A DNA stretch of 29,678 bases from a virus (IMGVR_UViG_3300030329_001934:1-29678); one strand, 5' to 3'. Shown: positions 15,912 to 22,193, counted from the stretch's first letter. Notes: generated by a model from the sequence alone, not told the origin. Made by a program: numbers and translations.

Positions 15912-16502
15912 TTATGCGTTCAGTTTGTCGTGTTCTGCATCAAGCGCATCCATTTTGGCATAGATTTCATCTTGTGCTTTTCCTTTTGCTTTGCGGGATG
16001 CAATTTCAAGTTTCCTGCGTTCTTTGAATATTTCATCCATTCGCGCTTGCCGTTCCTCAGTCTCCTTTAGTTTGGTTTTGAGTGTAGATTGAGACTCGCC
16101 GGGAGTTCTGATTTTGAAGCACTCTTTACCGGCAAGAGCATTTGTGACATTGTCGAGCTTTGCCTCAATGCCCAAGTTGTCAAGACGTTCACCATCTTTG
16201 CTGGTCTTTTGAGCGGTCTTAAATGCTCCATTGTTGAGCCGGTAGGCAATGGCGTCCCTAATGAATTCGTCTGCTTCACAATCAATTGAACCGTTATTTT
16301 TTAGTTGGCAAATCCAGTCAACGTAGTCTTGTAGATCGTTGACTGCTTGTGTTCCATAGGTGAATCCCCAATAGGTGAATGGTGTTTTCCCTTTTGAGCT
16401 ATTTTCAAGAGCAAGCGTGAGTTGTGGTCCTTGTGAACCGTCTTCATTTACTAGGCAGACTGTCGCCTGCTTTCCGTCATTGGATATTAATTTAGTTTTC
16501 AT
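15912..16502 (-). CDS. Hypothetical protein with coiled-coil C-terminus, first gene of the early operon
   Basis: A 196-residue protein. The N-terminal two thirds are mixed; the last 60 residues (TKLKETEERQARMDEIFKERRKLEIASRKAKG...) are a strongly charged coiled coil. No family is recognised. I place the start at ATG 16502; the frame also offers a TTG at 16517, but no conserved feature needs it. Upstream is a sigma70-type promoter (-35 at 16553-16558), giving a short leader of about 20 nt. First position after this promoter suggests early, high expression. Confidence 0.65.
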   Translation of the reverse strand: MKTKLISNDGKQATVCLVNEDGSQGPQLTLALENSSKGKTPFTYWGFTYGTQAVNDLQDYVDWICQLKNNGSIDCEADEFIRDAIAYRLNNGAFKTAQKTSKDGERLDNLGIEAKLDNVTNALAGKECFKIRTPGESQSTLKTKLKETEERQARMDEIFKERRKLEIASRKAKGKAQDEIYAKMDALDAEHDKLNA

Positions 16503-16529
16503 ATGTAGTCTGGCCAAGCCAGTTCAAGG

Positions 16530-16558
16530 ATGATGCGGCAGGGGGTAAGTTTTGTCAA
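16530..16558 (-). promoter_or_regulatory. Sigma70-type early promoter
   Basis: The - strand has a perfect -35 TTGACA (16553-16558), a 17-bp spacer and -10 CATCAT (16530-16535, four of six matches). The predicted start near 16523 is about 20 nt before ATG 16502. It would drive the long leftward operon that ends with the sigma54 activator. Confidence 0.6.
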
Positions 16559-16611
16559 CCCTTAATTTTTGAATTTTTCAAAAAATATTTAAGAAGGTTA
16601 GCGGGCTTGTG

Positions 16612-16766
16612 GTTGGGTTGATTGGTTGATTTATAAATTAACATCAACATGGATACCCCTTACGCCCTTGTATATATAGAAATATATATCTTATTTTTTT
16701 CTCTCCTTGTCAATGCGTTAGTCGCCTTGGTTAATGTTAATTTATAAATCAACATGTCAACCCAAC
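16612..16766. repeat. 37-bp imperfect inverted repeat around an AT-rich core
   Basis: Left arm 16612-16648 and right arm 16730-16766 are reverse complements at 33 of 37 positions. Each arm contains a near-palindromic 18-mer, GTTGATTTATAAATTAAC at 16625-16642 and its exact complement at 16736-16753. The 81-bp centre includes a TATATATA / ATATATAT tract (16670-16690) and a T-run. Candidates are a replication origin or a pair of operators for a dimeric repressor. Confidence 0.8.
16685..16713 (-). promoter_or_regulatory. Possible second leftward sigma70 promoter inside the inverted repeat
   Basis: The - strand has TTGACA (16708-16713), a 17-bp spacer and GATATA (16685-16690, three of six matches); TATATA two bases further on is an alternative. 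It reads towards the early operon. The perfect -35 is the main support. Confidence 0.35.
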
Positions 16767-16785
16767 TAGATTGTGCGCCGCATCC

Positions 16786-16801
16786 GTTTATTTAAATAAA
16801 C
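16786..16801. repeat. 16-bp perfect palindrome GTTTATTTAAATAAAC
   Basis: A perfect AT-rich palindrome just beyond the leftward terminator. It could be a protein-binding site or extend the terminator's U-rich end. Confidence 0.5.
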
Positions 16802-16806
16802 TAAAT

Positions 16807-16834
16807 AAAAAAGCCCACCCCTTGCGAGGTGGGC
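16807..16834 (-). terminator. Intrinsic terminator of the 74-aa gene
   Basis: GCCCACC (16813-16819) pairs with GGTGGGC (16828-16834). In the leftward transcript the 7-bp stem is followed by six T (16807-16812). It lies 22 bp after the stop of the 74-aa gene and isolates it from the early operon. Confidence 0.8.
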
Positions 16835-16856
16835 CATGATGTTCCCCATTTATATG

Positions 16857-17081
16857 TTAATCCGAGGCAGTAATTGACGAACCGTTGATAAGATCTCTGG
16901 CCTCATCAATTGCAATCTCTCTGATTTTTTCTTCGGTGAACTTTTCAGCCGCATCCGTTTCAAGATCTGAGTGTGTGTGTAATGCATCGAACCGCGCATC
17001 AATTTTTTGATGGATGTTTCTCTCGATAATTTCCAAGGCTTTATCAATAGCCTCGGCCAGTAGTTTTGTTTGTTCTGTCAT
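16857..17081 (-). CDS. Small coiled-coil protein in the control region
   Basis: A 74-residue, wholly helical, acidic protein (MTEQTKLLAEAIDKALEIIE, then DAAEKFTEEKIREIAIDEARDL). It is probably a dimeric coiled coil; no DNA-binding motif is visible. It stands alone as its own transcription unit with a terminator right after it, so it is likely expressed at a separate time. Upstream lie a 16-bp palindrome (17134-17149) and a rod-like hairpin (17174-17225) that may control it. An AGG eight bases before the ATG is a weak ribosome site. Confidence 0.6.
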   Translation of the reverse strand: MTEQTKLLAEAIDKALEIIERNIHQKIDARFDALHTHSDLETDAAEKFTEEKIREIAIDEARDLINGSSITASD

Positions 17082-17133
17082 AACATTTGCCTAGCGGCAA
17101 GAGCCAAGCTAATGCAACATCAACCCACTTACA

Positions 17134-17149
17134 AGCTAAAATTTTAGCT
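17134..17149. repeat. 16-bp perfect palindrome AGCTAAAATTTTAGCT
   Basis: A perfect inverted repeat 53 bp upstream of the 74-aa gene. The size and symmetry suit a dimeric repressor operator. A weak stem plus T-run on the + strand is also possible. Confidence 0.5.
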
Positions 17150-17173
17150 CACTTTTTGCTTGTGCTTTTCGGG

Positions 17174-17225
17174 ACCAGCCAATAAAGAGGAATGGCCGCG
17201 TGCGGCCAATGCTCTATTGGCTGGT
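17174..17225. repeat. Long rod-like hairpin (nested inverted repeats)
   Basis: The outer stem ACCAGCCAATA (17174-17184) pairs perfectly with TATTGGCTGGT (17215-17225). A GAG/CTC pairing sits inside it, and the inner stem TGGCCGC (17193-17199) pairs with GCGGCCA (17202-17208). No T-run follows on either strand, so it is not an ordinary terminator. It may be a structured RNA, an origin element or a protein site. Confidence 0.7.
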
Positions 17226-17281
17226 AACAACTAATACACGGGAGTGAATAATAACATTAGTTAGTTACAATATTAGCAAGT

Positions 17282-17311
17282 TGCACAAGATGCACGAGTT
17301 GCACACTGCAC
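17282..17311. repeat. Four closely spaced TGCAC repeats
   Basis: TGCAC begins at 17282, 17291, 17300 and 17307 (steps of 9, 9 and 7 bp), three copies followed by A/G-A/C-rich bases. It resembles a small iteron or repeated operator tract. It is too short and irregular for CRISPR. Confidence 0.5.
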
Positions 17312-17319
17312 AAGAAGCG

Positions 17320-17349
17320 AAAAAAGGGGAGCAGCCGAAGCCACTCCCC
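17320..17349 (-). terminator. Intrinsic terminator with UUCG loop for the 71-aa gene
   Basis: In the leftward transcript GGGGAGUGGC pairs with GCUGCUCCCC (two G-U pairs) around a UUCG tetraloop, followed by six T (17320-17325). It begins 14 bp after the stop at 17364. Confidence 0.85.
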
Positions 17350-17363
17350 CATGTTATGACCGT

Positions 17364-17579
17364 CTACACATACCAAAGCCATGCATGCATTGACTCTGGA
17401 TCATTAGGGCCGACATGCACTAGTCGGTAAAGATCCTGTGAGTACGGAGTCATGCAATGGTACACAAGCCACTTATTACGATCAGACAGATCGTAAAAAG
17501 CCTCTGGCATCATGTCAGTAGACGAAAGGCTAGATTCAGCCTCGCAAGCTAACTTGCACAAGATGTCAAAAACGAACAT
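17364..17579 (-). CDS. Small protein with its own promoter and terminator
   Basis: A 71-residue unrecognised protein starting MFVFDILCKLACEAESSLSS and ending ESMHAWLWYV; aromatic-rich with three Cys. It is a single-gene unit: a UUCG terminator follows, and a sigma70-type promoter (-35 at 17611-17616) precedes so closely that the mRNA leader would be only a few bases. It is next to the late-gene side of the control region. An early host-takeover or regulatory role is plausible but not shown. Confidence 0.6.
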   Translation of the reverse strand: MFVFDILCKLACEAESSLSSTDMMPEAFYDLSDRNKWLVYHCMTPYSQDLYRLVHVGPNDPESMHAWLWYV

Positions 17580-17588
17580 AGCGGGAAA

Positions 17589-17616
17589 AGAGTATCAACC
17601 ATGCAAAAGTTGTCAA
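17589..17616 (-). promoter_or_regulatory. Sigma70-type promoter of the 71-aa gene
   Basis: The - strand has TTGACA (17611-17616), a 16-bp spacer and TACTCT (17589-17594), which keeps the three most conserved -10 positions (TA...T). The predicted start near 17582 lies only about 3 nt before ATG 17579. A second perfect TTGACA on the + strand (17640-17645) faces the opposite way without a good -10. Confidence 0.5.
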
Positions 17617-17697
17617 CGTAAAAAGTACAAATTAAATGGTTGACAATATGCTGAATTCTGTCAGTCTTTGGTTTGCGGGTAGTACCCGCCTAATGTT

Positions 17698-18075
17698 ATG
17701 ACTGAAATTGAAAAACAGGAACTGGAATCACTACGTCGTCAGAAACGTGAGTGGGAGTATGAACGCGCCACAATGCTTGCCGAAATGGATTTTCAACGGA
17801 AACGTGTGAGTTTGTGCATGGAAGAGTATGAAGCGTTGGGAAAACAGTTTTCCAGATTACTAGAAATTGTTGGCAAATTAAGATCTGCATTGGGAGTATC
17901 AGAAGCGAAACTGGAAGTGGCAGATCTTGCACCCGAACTGGAGCCATTTGCGAGGCCAGAGTATCGACCAGAGGCGATTGATGAAGTGTTTGATGGGCCA
18001 GATGATGTTGACGTTGAACAAATGCAGAGTACAGCAGACTATGACATGGAGGCAATGCCGGGTGGAAACGATTGA
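17698..18075 (+). CDS. Coiled-coil protein, first rightward gene
   Basis: A 125-residue protein. Residues 1-75 form a charged coiled coil (EKQELESLRRQKREWEYERATM...), and the rest is acidic and Pro-rich, ending DYDMEAMPGGND. No family is recognised. A small hairpin (GCGGGT-AGT-ACCCGC, 17671-17685) lies just before the ATG, and no Shine-Dalgarno is visible. A strong terminator at 18127-18157 separates it from the structural operon, so it is probably not a late gene. Confidence 0.6.
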   Translation: MTEIEKQELESLRRQKREWEYERATMLAEMDFQRKRVSLCMEEYEALGKQFSRLLEIVGKLRSALGVSEAKLEVADLAPELEPFARPEYRPEAIDEVFDGPDDVDVEQMQSTADYDMEAMPGGND

Positions 18076-18142
18076 TAAGTATGCTTGGCAGGGATTCATC
18101 ATAATCTGGTGGATTGTAGTACTAATGCTGGCCTTCGGATGA
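18062..18142 (+). CDS. Possible 26-aa membrane microprotein
   Basis: A GTG at 18062, nine bases after a GGAGG, opens 26 codons overlapping the end of the 125-aa gene in another frame and stopping inside the terminator stem. The product is almost entirely one membrane helix, GFIIIWWIVVLMLAFG, after a short charged start ETIDKYAWQ. The good ribosome site and clean hydrophobic segment support it; the shortness and GTG start weigh against. Confidence 0.45.
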   Translation: METIDKYAWQGFIIIWWIVVLMLAFG

Positions 18143-18157
18143 AGGTCAGCTTTTTTT
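18127..18157 (+). terminator. Strong rightward intrinsic terminator
   Basis: GCTGGCCTTC (18127-18136) and GAAGGTCAGC (18141-18150) form a 10-bp stem with one G-U pair and a GGAT loop, followed by seven T (18151-18157). It ends the 125-aa gene unit before the late promoter. Confidence 0.9.
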
Positions 18158-18166
18158 GTGTCTAGA

Positions 18167-18194
18167 GGGGGAGGGATAACAAAGGGGGGAGGGG
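18167..18194 (+). repeat. G-rich tract, possible G-quadruplex, upstream of the late promoter
   Basis: GGGGGAGGG (18167-18175) and GGGGGGAGGGG (18184-18194) form four G-runs separated by 1, 8 and 1 bases. It sits about 120 bp upstream of the predicted late start, where sigma54 activators often bind their enhancers. Confidence 0.5.
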
Positions 18195-18284
18195 TCCAGA
18201 AGTTGTGCTGTTGCAGAACTATGCACATCTCTGAAAAAATGACCTCAAAAAACCTTAACTTTTACTGTAAGACAAAATCAAAAG

Positions 18285-18301
18285 TTGGCATACATGTTGC
18301 T
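18285..18301 (+). promoter_or_regulatory. Sigma54 (-24/-12) promoter P2 for the late operon
   Basis: TTGGCATACATGTTGCT: GG (18287-18288) and GC (18299-18300) are separated by 10 bases, and the sequence is nearly identical to P1 and P3. The predicted start of transcription is near 18312. It lies between the terminator at 18157 and the first structural-block gene at 18388. Confidence 0.75.
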
Positions 18302-18313
18302 ACCCTACGAATT

Positions 18314-18406
18314 ATGAGCCAACGCTCGATAGAGATTTGCGAGAAGACTCCCTTGATTCGGTATGCAATCCATGTTAATCCAGAGGTATGGCAACGACTA
18401 AAGTAG
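18314..18406 (+). CDS. Possible 30-aa leader peptide at the start of the late transcript
   Basis: ATG 18314 lies about two bases after the predicted P2 start, so the message would be nearly leaderless. The 30-codon product starts MSQRSIEICEKTPLIRYAI and ends NPEVWQRLK, and overlaps the start of the 956-aa gene by 19 nt in another frame. It could couple translation of the next gene, whose AGAGG is only one base from its ATG. Chance is a real alternative. Confidence 0.35.
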   Translation: MSQRSIEICEKTPLIRYAIHVNPEVWQRLK

Positions 18407-21258
18407 CTGAAGGGCCGCTAATCAAGCACATTCCCGGTGGTTACGCAGAGTTCCGTGCGCGGGAATCTGGGTTGCCGCCAGCGCGACTAGTCAACCCAGA
18501 GGGTGAGTGGTGGGGTAAACTTGTGGATGCTCCGGTTGAGCAACCATTTAAGCCAGAACCTCCGGTTACACAAGACCCACCAGAAGATGATGAAGGCTCA
18601 GACGAACAACAAGGACTAGATGATGTATCATACGCGAATAAATTAAGGGAAGAGTTAAACAGGGCAGACACAACAGCTGAACCTGTCAAAATTGGCCCAT
18701 ACGAGTCAATTGATTGGGATGTACCAACAGGAATTTATGGAGGTAAACGAGAACCTCAATATGGTCCATTCCAAGAAGATGACCCAAGATATAGAACTGA
18801 TGACTTTCGATTTTACGAACATCCCGGTGTTAGAGGTACAGAAATTAATCCACCAGTATCGCCAAGGCAACCTCTCGTACCACCACCAATTCAATCACCA
18901 CAAGAACCAAAAGTAATATATCATCCACCAAAAAGTGAAGACAGAGATCCTGTGGCAAAAGGTGAGAAACCCTTTAGATTTTACGAATACACAGGTCCAA
19001 ACCCAAGTGATGCAGTATTGGGTGTATTAAAAGGTGTAGAGTCAATGGGTGATGCAATGCTTGGTCCAACAGAGTTAGGCCAATACCCAAGGCCGGAGAA
19101 AGAAAAAGAAGTTGTAAGAATAGGTCAAAAAATAAAGGAGTGGTTTAATGGCATAGGTGAAGAAAAGTTTTTACTTTGGGAAACGAATGAATTTGGTGTG
19201 GGACCAAAATATGGAAAAACACTCGCAAATTTAGGTCGAATAATTAAAAATGAAGACAAAATAGAAATACAAGAGATGGGTGATTTACAATGGTTAGCAA
19301 TAATAAATGCAGCTAATTTAGTAAATACATACGGTCCACTAGGAGCAGCGTTACCAGCAATAGCGACAATTGCAAAGGACATGTCAAATGCTATGGCAGA
19401 TGCGTTTGCAGAACACCCAAATATGAAAGGTAATCCAATACAAGATGCTATTTACGGAACAACTTGGATTGCCGGAAAAGCTATTCAAAAAAGCTACAAC
19501 AACACATTAGGAAAGATTTTACCAAAAATTGGATCTGGAAACCTTAAAGATAAATTAAAAAACTCAAAACTATTTGATTTTACAGCTGATCCAACACCAT
19601 CAAGATTAAAAATAACTATTGGGCCACCAAAAAGACCAAAAGAAACTCAGGAATATGAAAGAGCAGACCACGATCCAATAGCTCTGGAGAAAGCGGAACA
19701 ACAAACTGGAAAACAAGTTAGGGCAAGTGATAAGCAAGGTGAAGCAGAGAGTGTTGTAGGAAGGCAAGCAAGTCCAACGCAAATACAAAGAGCGGAAGAA
19801 CAACAAGTAACAGAAACATCTGAGGACAAACCGCCCATACAGAAATCAGAATTACCATTAGAAGACGCTAAAACGCTTACAATTGTACCAACACCCCCAC
19901 CACCTCCAGTAGATTCAGACCAATTAACACAAGAAGAGTTAGATGCGAAACCGACAATAAAATACAAAGGCCCACCAATCACACCACCGGAAGCAGCGGA
20001 GATAGCCGAGGGGATTATAGGTGAAATGCCACAAGGCCAAAAAAGAGCGGAAGGAACAAAACCATACGAAGGTAAATCGCCAGAATCCAGTCGAGAATGG
20101 ACAGATAAAGAGCGTGAAGAATTTGAGAAATCACAGAAAGATCGAGAAAAACAAAAACAGAAAGAACAACAGGAAGAAGAACGGCAAGAATTCATAAGAA
20201 AAGAAACTGAATTACCCCCAAAAATACAACCACCACTAGGCGAAGCAAAAACACTTGGTGATCCAACAGGTGAATTTCCAAAAGGCAAACCTCCAGAAAT
20301 AGACCAATTAACTGAAGATCAACTAGAAGGAAAGCCAGACATCACACAACTTGAAGAAGACTTACCGGAAATAAAACCAGACACGCTGGAAGAACTAAAA
20401 AAACTCGGCATAGAACCAGCAGAAGACCCAACTGAACCATACGCAACATATACAGCAGCAGTTAAAGTTCCCGTAAGAAAAGATGGTAGTATAATAGATC
20501 CCAATGATCCTCTTCAAATGGAAGAGTATGACCGCATGATTATGTTACCAATGGAATTTCCAGCTAGAGGAAAGGACGATCCAAAAGCTGGCAGTGAACA
20601 AGCTGAATATTCCAGAAAAATGGAAGATATAGAACTAGAGCAGCAACATAAAAAAGACAACGAAGAGTGGGAAAAACAGCAAGGAACAAACACAGGCCAA
20701 ACAACAGGAGGGGAAGATGATCCACTTTGGATGGGCGGTTCATGGGGAAGGACAAAAGAAGAAGAAGAATTAGGATTATCACAGGGTGGATTTGGCTGGG
20801 AAAGTGATGAGTGGCGAACCAAACTAGATAAAATTGAAACTCAACCGGGATGGCTTGATTCACACATTACTGGAAAACGATATAATTATAGATTACCAAA
20901 ATCAGCAGATCCAGACCATCCAAATTACGAAGGTAACTTTCCAGATCATTATTCTAATGATCCCGGTAGTGTTTATGTAAGTCCAATAACACCAAAAGAA
21001 GATCCAAACACATGGGCAGTTACAGACCCAAGAGTAGAAGAAGCGGCAGAACGAGCTGGAAAGCGTTATAGAGAAGAGGTTGTATATACAAACCTTGAAG
21101 GTCAGGAAATGCGAGTATTGTTACCAGTAAGAATATTCAAAGATCAGTTTGGTTTTAGTTACGGAATAGATTATAGCGAGGCTGGTGCTTATGGAGTACC
21201 CATAGGGTGGCAACCTCGTTATATTCAAGGAAGAGTATCATTCACTCCCGGTGAGTAG
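18388..21258 (+). CDS. Long Pro/Glu/Lys-rich protein at the head of the late operon
   Basis: A 956-residue unrecognised protein. It has an acidic Pro-rich start, two copies of an FRFYE-HPG/YTG-like motif, a globular helical part at about 200-390 with a hydrophobic segment (YGPLGAALPAIATIA), then a long low-complexity stretch of Glu, Lys, Gln and Pro, and a more ordered C-terminus (GFSYGIDYSEAGAYGVPIGW). Two segments near residues 485-530 and 605-660 repeat each other (AKTL ... DQLTxExLxxKP). Codons are markedly A-rich compared with neighbours from about 18640 on. Its place before terminase suggests a late, possibly virion or DNA-associated protein. No Shine-Dalgarno at a usable distance; the start is tentative. 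Confidence 0.65.
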   Translation: MATTKVAEGPLIKHIPGGYAEFRARESGLPPARLVNPEGEWWGKLVDAPVEQPFKPEPPVTQDPPEDDEGSDEQQGLDDVSYANKLREELNRADTTAEPVKIGPYESIDWDVPTGIYGGKREPQYGPFQEDDPRYRTDDFRFYEHPGVRGTEINPPVSPRQPLVPPPIQSPQEPKVIYHPPKSEDRDPVAKGEKPFRFYEYTGPNPSDAVLGVLKGVESMGDAMLGPTELGQYPRPEKEKEVVRIGQKIKEWFNGIGEEKFLLWETNEFGVGPKYGKTLANLGRIIKNEDKIEIQEMGDLQWLAIINAANLVNTYGPLGAALPAIATIAKDMSNAMADAFAEHPNMKGNPIQDAIYGTTWIAGKAIQKSYNNTLGKILPKIGSGNLKDKLKNSKLFDFTADPTPSRLKITIGPPKRPKETQEYERADHDPIALEKAEQQTGKQVRASDKQGEAESVVGRQASPTQIQRAEEQQVTETSEDKPPIQKSELPLEDAKTLTIVPTPPPPPVDSDQLTQEELDAKPTIKYKGPPITPPEAAEIAEGIIGEMPQGQKRAEGTKPYEGKSPESSREWTDKEREEFEKSQKDREKQKQKEQQEEERQEFIRKETELPPKIQPPLGEAKTLGDPTGEFPKGKPPEIDQLTEDQLEGKPDITQLEEDLPEIKPDTLEELKKLGIEPAEDPTEPYATYTAAVKVPVRKDGSIIDPNDPLQMEEYDRMIMLPMEFPARGKDDPKAGSEQAEYSRKMEDIELEQQHKKDNEEWEKQQGTNTGQTTGGEDDPLWMGGSWGRTKEEEELGLSQGGFGWESDEWRTKLDKIETQPGWLDSHITGKRYNYRLPKSADPDHPNYEGNFPDHYSNDPGSVYVSPITPKEDPNTWAVTDPRVEEAAERAGKRYREEVVYTNLEGQEMRVLLPVRIFKDQFGFSYGIDYSEAGAYGVPIGWQPRYIQGRVSFTPGE

Positions 21259-21601
21259 TCAGCAGATAATTAACTTGGCGAAGGAGGGATTCACGGTTGA
21301 AGAGATCGTGGAAGACCTTGGTTATCCAAAGGAGAATGTTGAATTAATCCTGAGTAATCGCAAGAATGATTCACCACTCTCTGAGAAATTTAAGGACTTG
21401 GAAGACACGGCATTGGATGTTGTGAGAACAGCACTCCATGTCGGTACTGCCGACAACGCAGCGTTAAAGGCTGCGTTCTATGTATTAGACCAGCGACAAG
21501 GCTTGAAAGAACCGCAGGGCAAGACGCAGGTTAACATAGCCGATTTCAACGTGCGATTAGAAAAAGCGCGTGAAGTAATGAAAAAAGCAATAGAAGCATG
21601 A
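21251..21601 (+). CDS. Probable terminase small subunit (TerS)
   Basis: A 116-residue protein with an N-terminal helix-turn-helix-like region (QQIINLAKEGFTVEEIVEDLGYPKENVELIL) followed by helices suited to oligomerisation, and a charged C-terminal helix (RLEKAREVMKKAIEA). Size, fold pattern and place two genes before TerL fit a phage small terminase that recognises packaging DNA. The frame begins with GTG 21251, overlapping the previous gene by 8 nt; no ribosome site is clear. Confidence 0.65.
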   Translation: MSSQQIINLAKEGFTVEEIVEDLGYPKENVELILSNRKNDSPLSEKFKDLEDTALDVVRTALHVGTADNAALKAAFYVLDQRQGLKEPQGKTQVNIADFNVRLEKAREVMKKAIEA

Positions 21602-21831
21602 TACACGACAGACTAAAGGTAAAAAACGGACGGCTCTTTGCCGTGCAGAATAAAAACAGAAAGTTCGGTTCAGTCACCAAATATATCTTCACATATCTTG
21701 AAGACAGTAAGGGAGACAACGAAACACCCTACTTGTTTACACCAAGCCAACTGCGGGTTGCAAAGAAACGAGCCGAGGCAAATCCAGAAGACTTGCTGGA
21801 GAAAGACTTTCTAACAGACTGGTTTGATTGA
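21598..21831 (+). CDS. Small basic protein in the packaging block
   Basis: A 77-residue protein, Lys/Arg-rich at the start (MIHDRLKVKNGRLFAVQNKNRKFG), ending EDLLEKDFLTDWFD. No family is recognised. ATGA overlap with TerS and a TGATG junction with the nuclease gene place it firmly in the packaging operon. Confidence 0.6.
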   Translation: MIHDRLKVKNGRLFAVQNKNRKFGSVTKYIFTYLEDSKGDNETPYLFTPSQLRVAKKRAEANPEDLLEKDFLTDWFD

Positions 21832-22193
21832 TGGAAAGTAAACTATACCACTACAGCGCAGAAGTTACCCGTGTTGTTGATGGCGATACGGTTGATGCGT
21901 TTGTTGATCTTGGTTTTGACATGCACTCCAAGCAGCGCGTTCGATTATACGGTATTAACACGCCAGAATGTCGGACACGCGATAAAGAAGAGAAGGTTGC
22001 TGGTCTTGCTGCCAAGGCACGGCTAAAGGAGATGCTGCGCGAAAACAAGAACAAATGTGTTATTAAAACTCGCTTGGATAAGAAAGGTAAGTTTGGTCGT
22101 GTGCTTGGTGTTTTATACGTTGGCAAGAAAGACTTGAACAAGACTCTTGTGAGCGAAGGACACGCCAAGCCTTACTATGGGCAAAGAAGATAG
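21831..22193 (+). CDS. Staphylococcal-nuclease-like (SNase/TNase) endonuclease
   Basis: A 120-residue single-domain nuclease. The SNase motifs are VVDGDTVDAFVDLGF (Ca-binding Asp17, 19, 22), RVRLYGINTPEC (Arg38 and Glu46 matching the catalytic Arg35 and Glu43; the usual Asp40 is Asn) and KKGKFGRVLG (Arg90 matching Arg87), ending LVSEGHAKPYYG. No signal peptide is present, so it acts in the cytoplasm. Position between TerS and TerL, overlapping TerL by 17 nt, hints at a role in packaging or DNA degradation. ATG 21831 is used; the preceding TTG is less likely. Confidence 0.88.
   Translation: MESKLYHYSAEVTRVVDGDTVDAFVDLGFDMHSKQRVRLYGINTPECRTRDKEEKVAGLAAKARLKEMLRENKNKCVIKTRLDKKGKFGRVLGVLYVGKKDLNKTLVSEGHAKPYYGQRR

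Larger units (their letters stand above)
16503..16856. other. Control region without a convincing gene
   Basis: 354 bp that hold regulatory structure rather than genes: the early promoter (16530-16558), a 37-bp imperfect inverted repeat (16612-16648 and 16730-16766) enclosing an AT-rich 81-bp core with a second possible leftward promoter, a 16-bp palindrome (16786-16801) and a leftward terminator (16807-16834). A 32-codon + strand reading frame in the core is discussed among the findings. Confidence 0.6.

Noticed and set aside
16732-16760. Third leftward TTGACA (16755-16760) as a promoter
   Set aside because: The 17-bp-spaced hexamer is ACATTA, with no useful -10 match; kept only as part of the inverted repeat arm.
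16503-17697. tRNA or other known RNA gene in the control region
   Set aside because: No cloverleaf, anticodon arm or CCA-like end found by eye; the hairpins present do not fit a tRNA.
17899-18228. 109-codon leftward frame across the terminator
   Set aside because: Antisense to a supported gene and terminator; no ribosome site.
19647-20288. 213-codon - strand frame rich in Ser, Cys and Gly
   Set aside because: Antisense shadow of the low-complexity 956-aa gene; composition reflects Glu/Lys/Pro codons read backwards, with no promoter or ribosome site.
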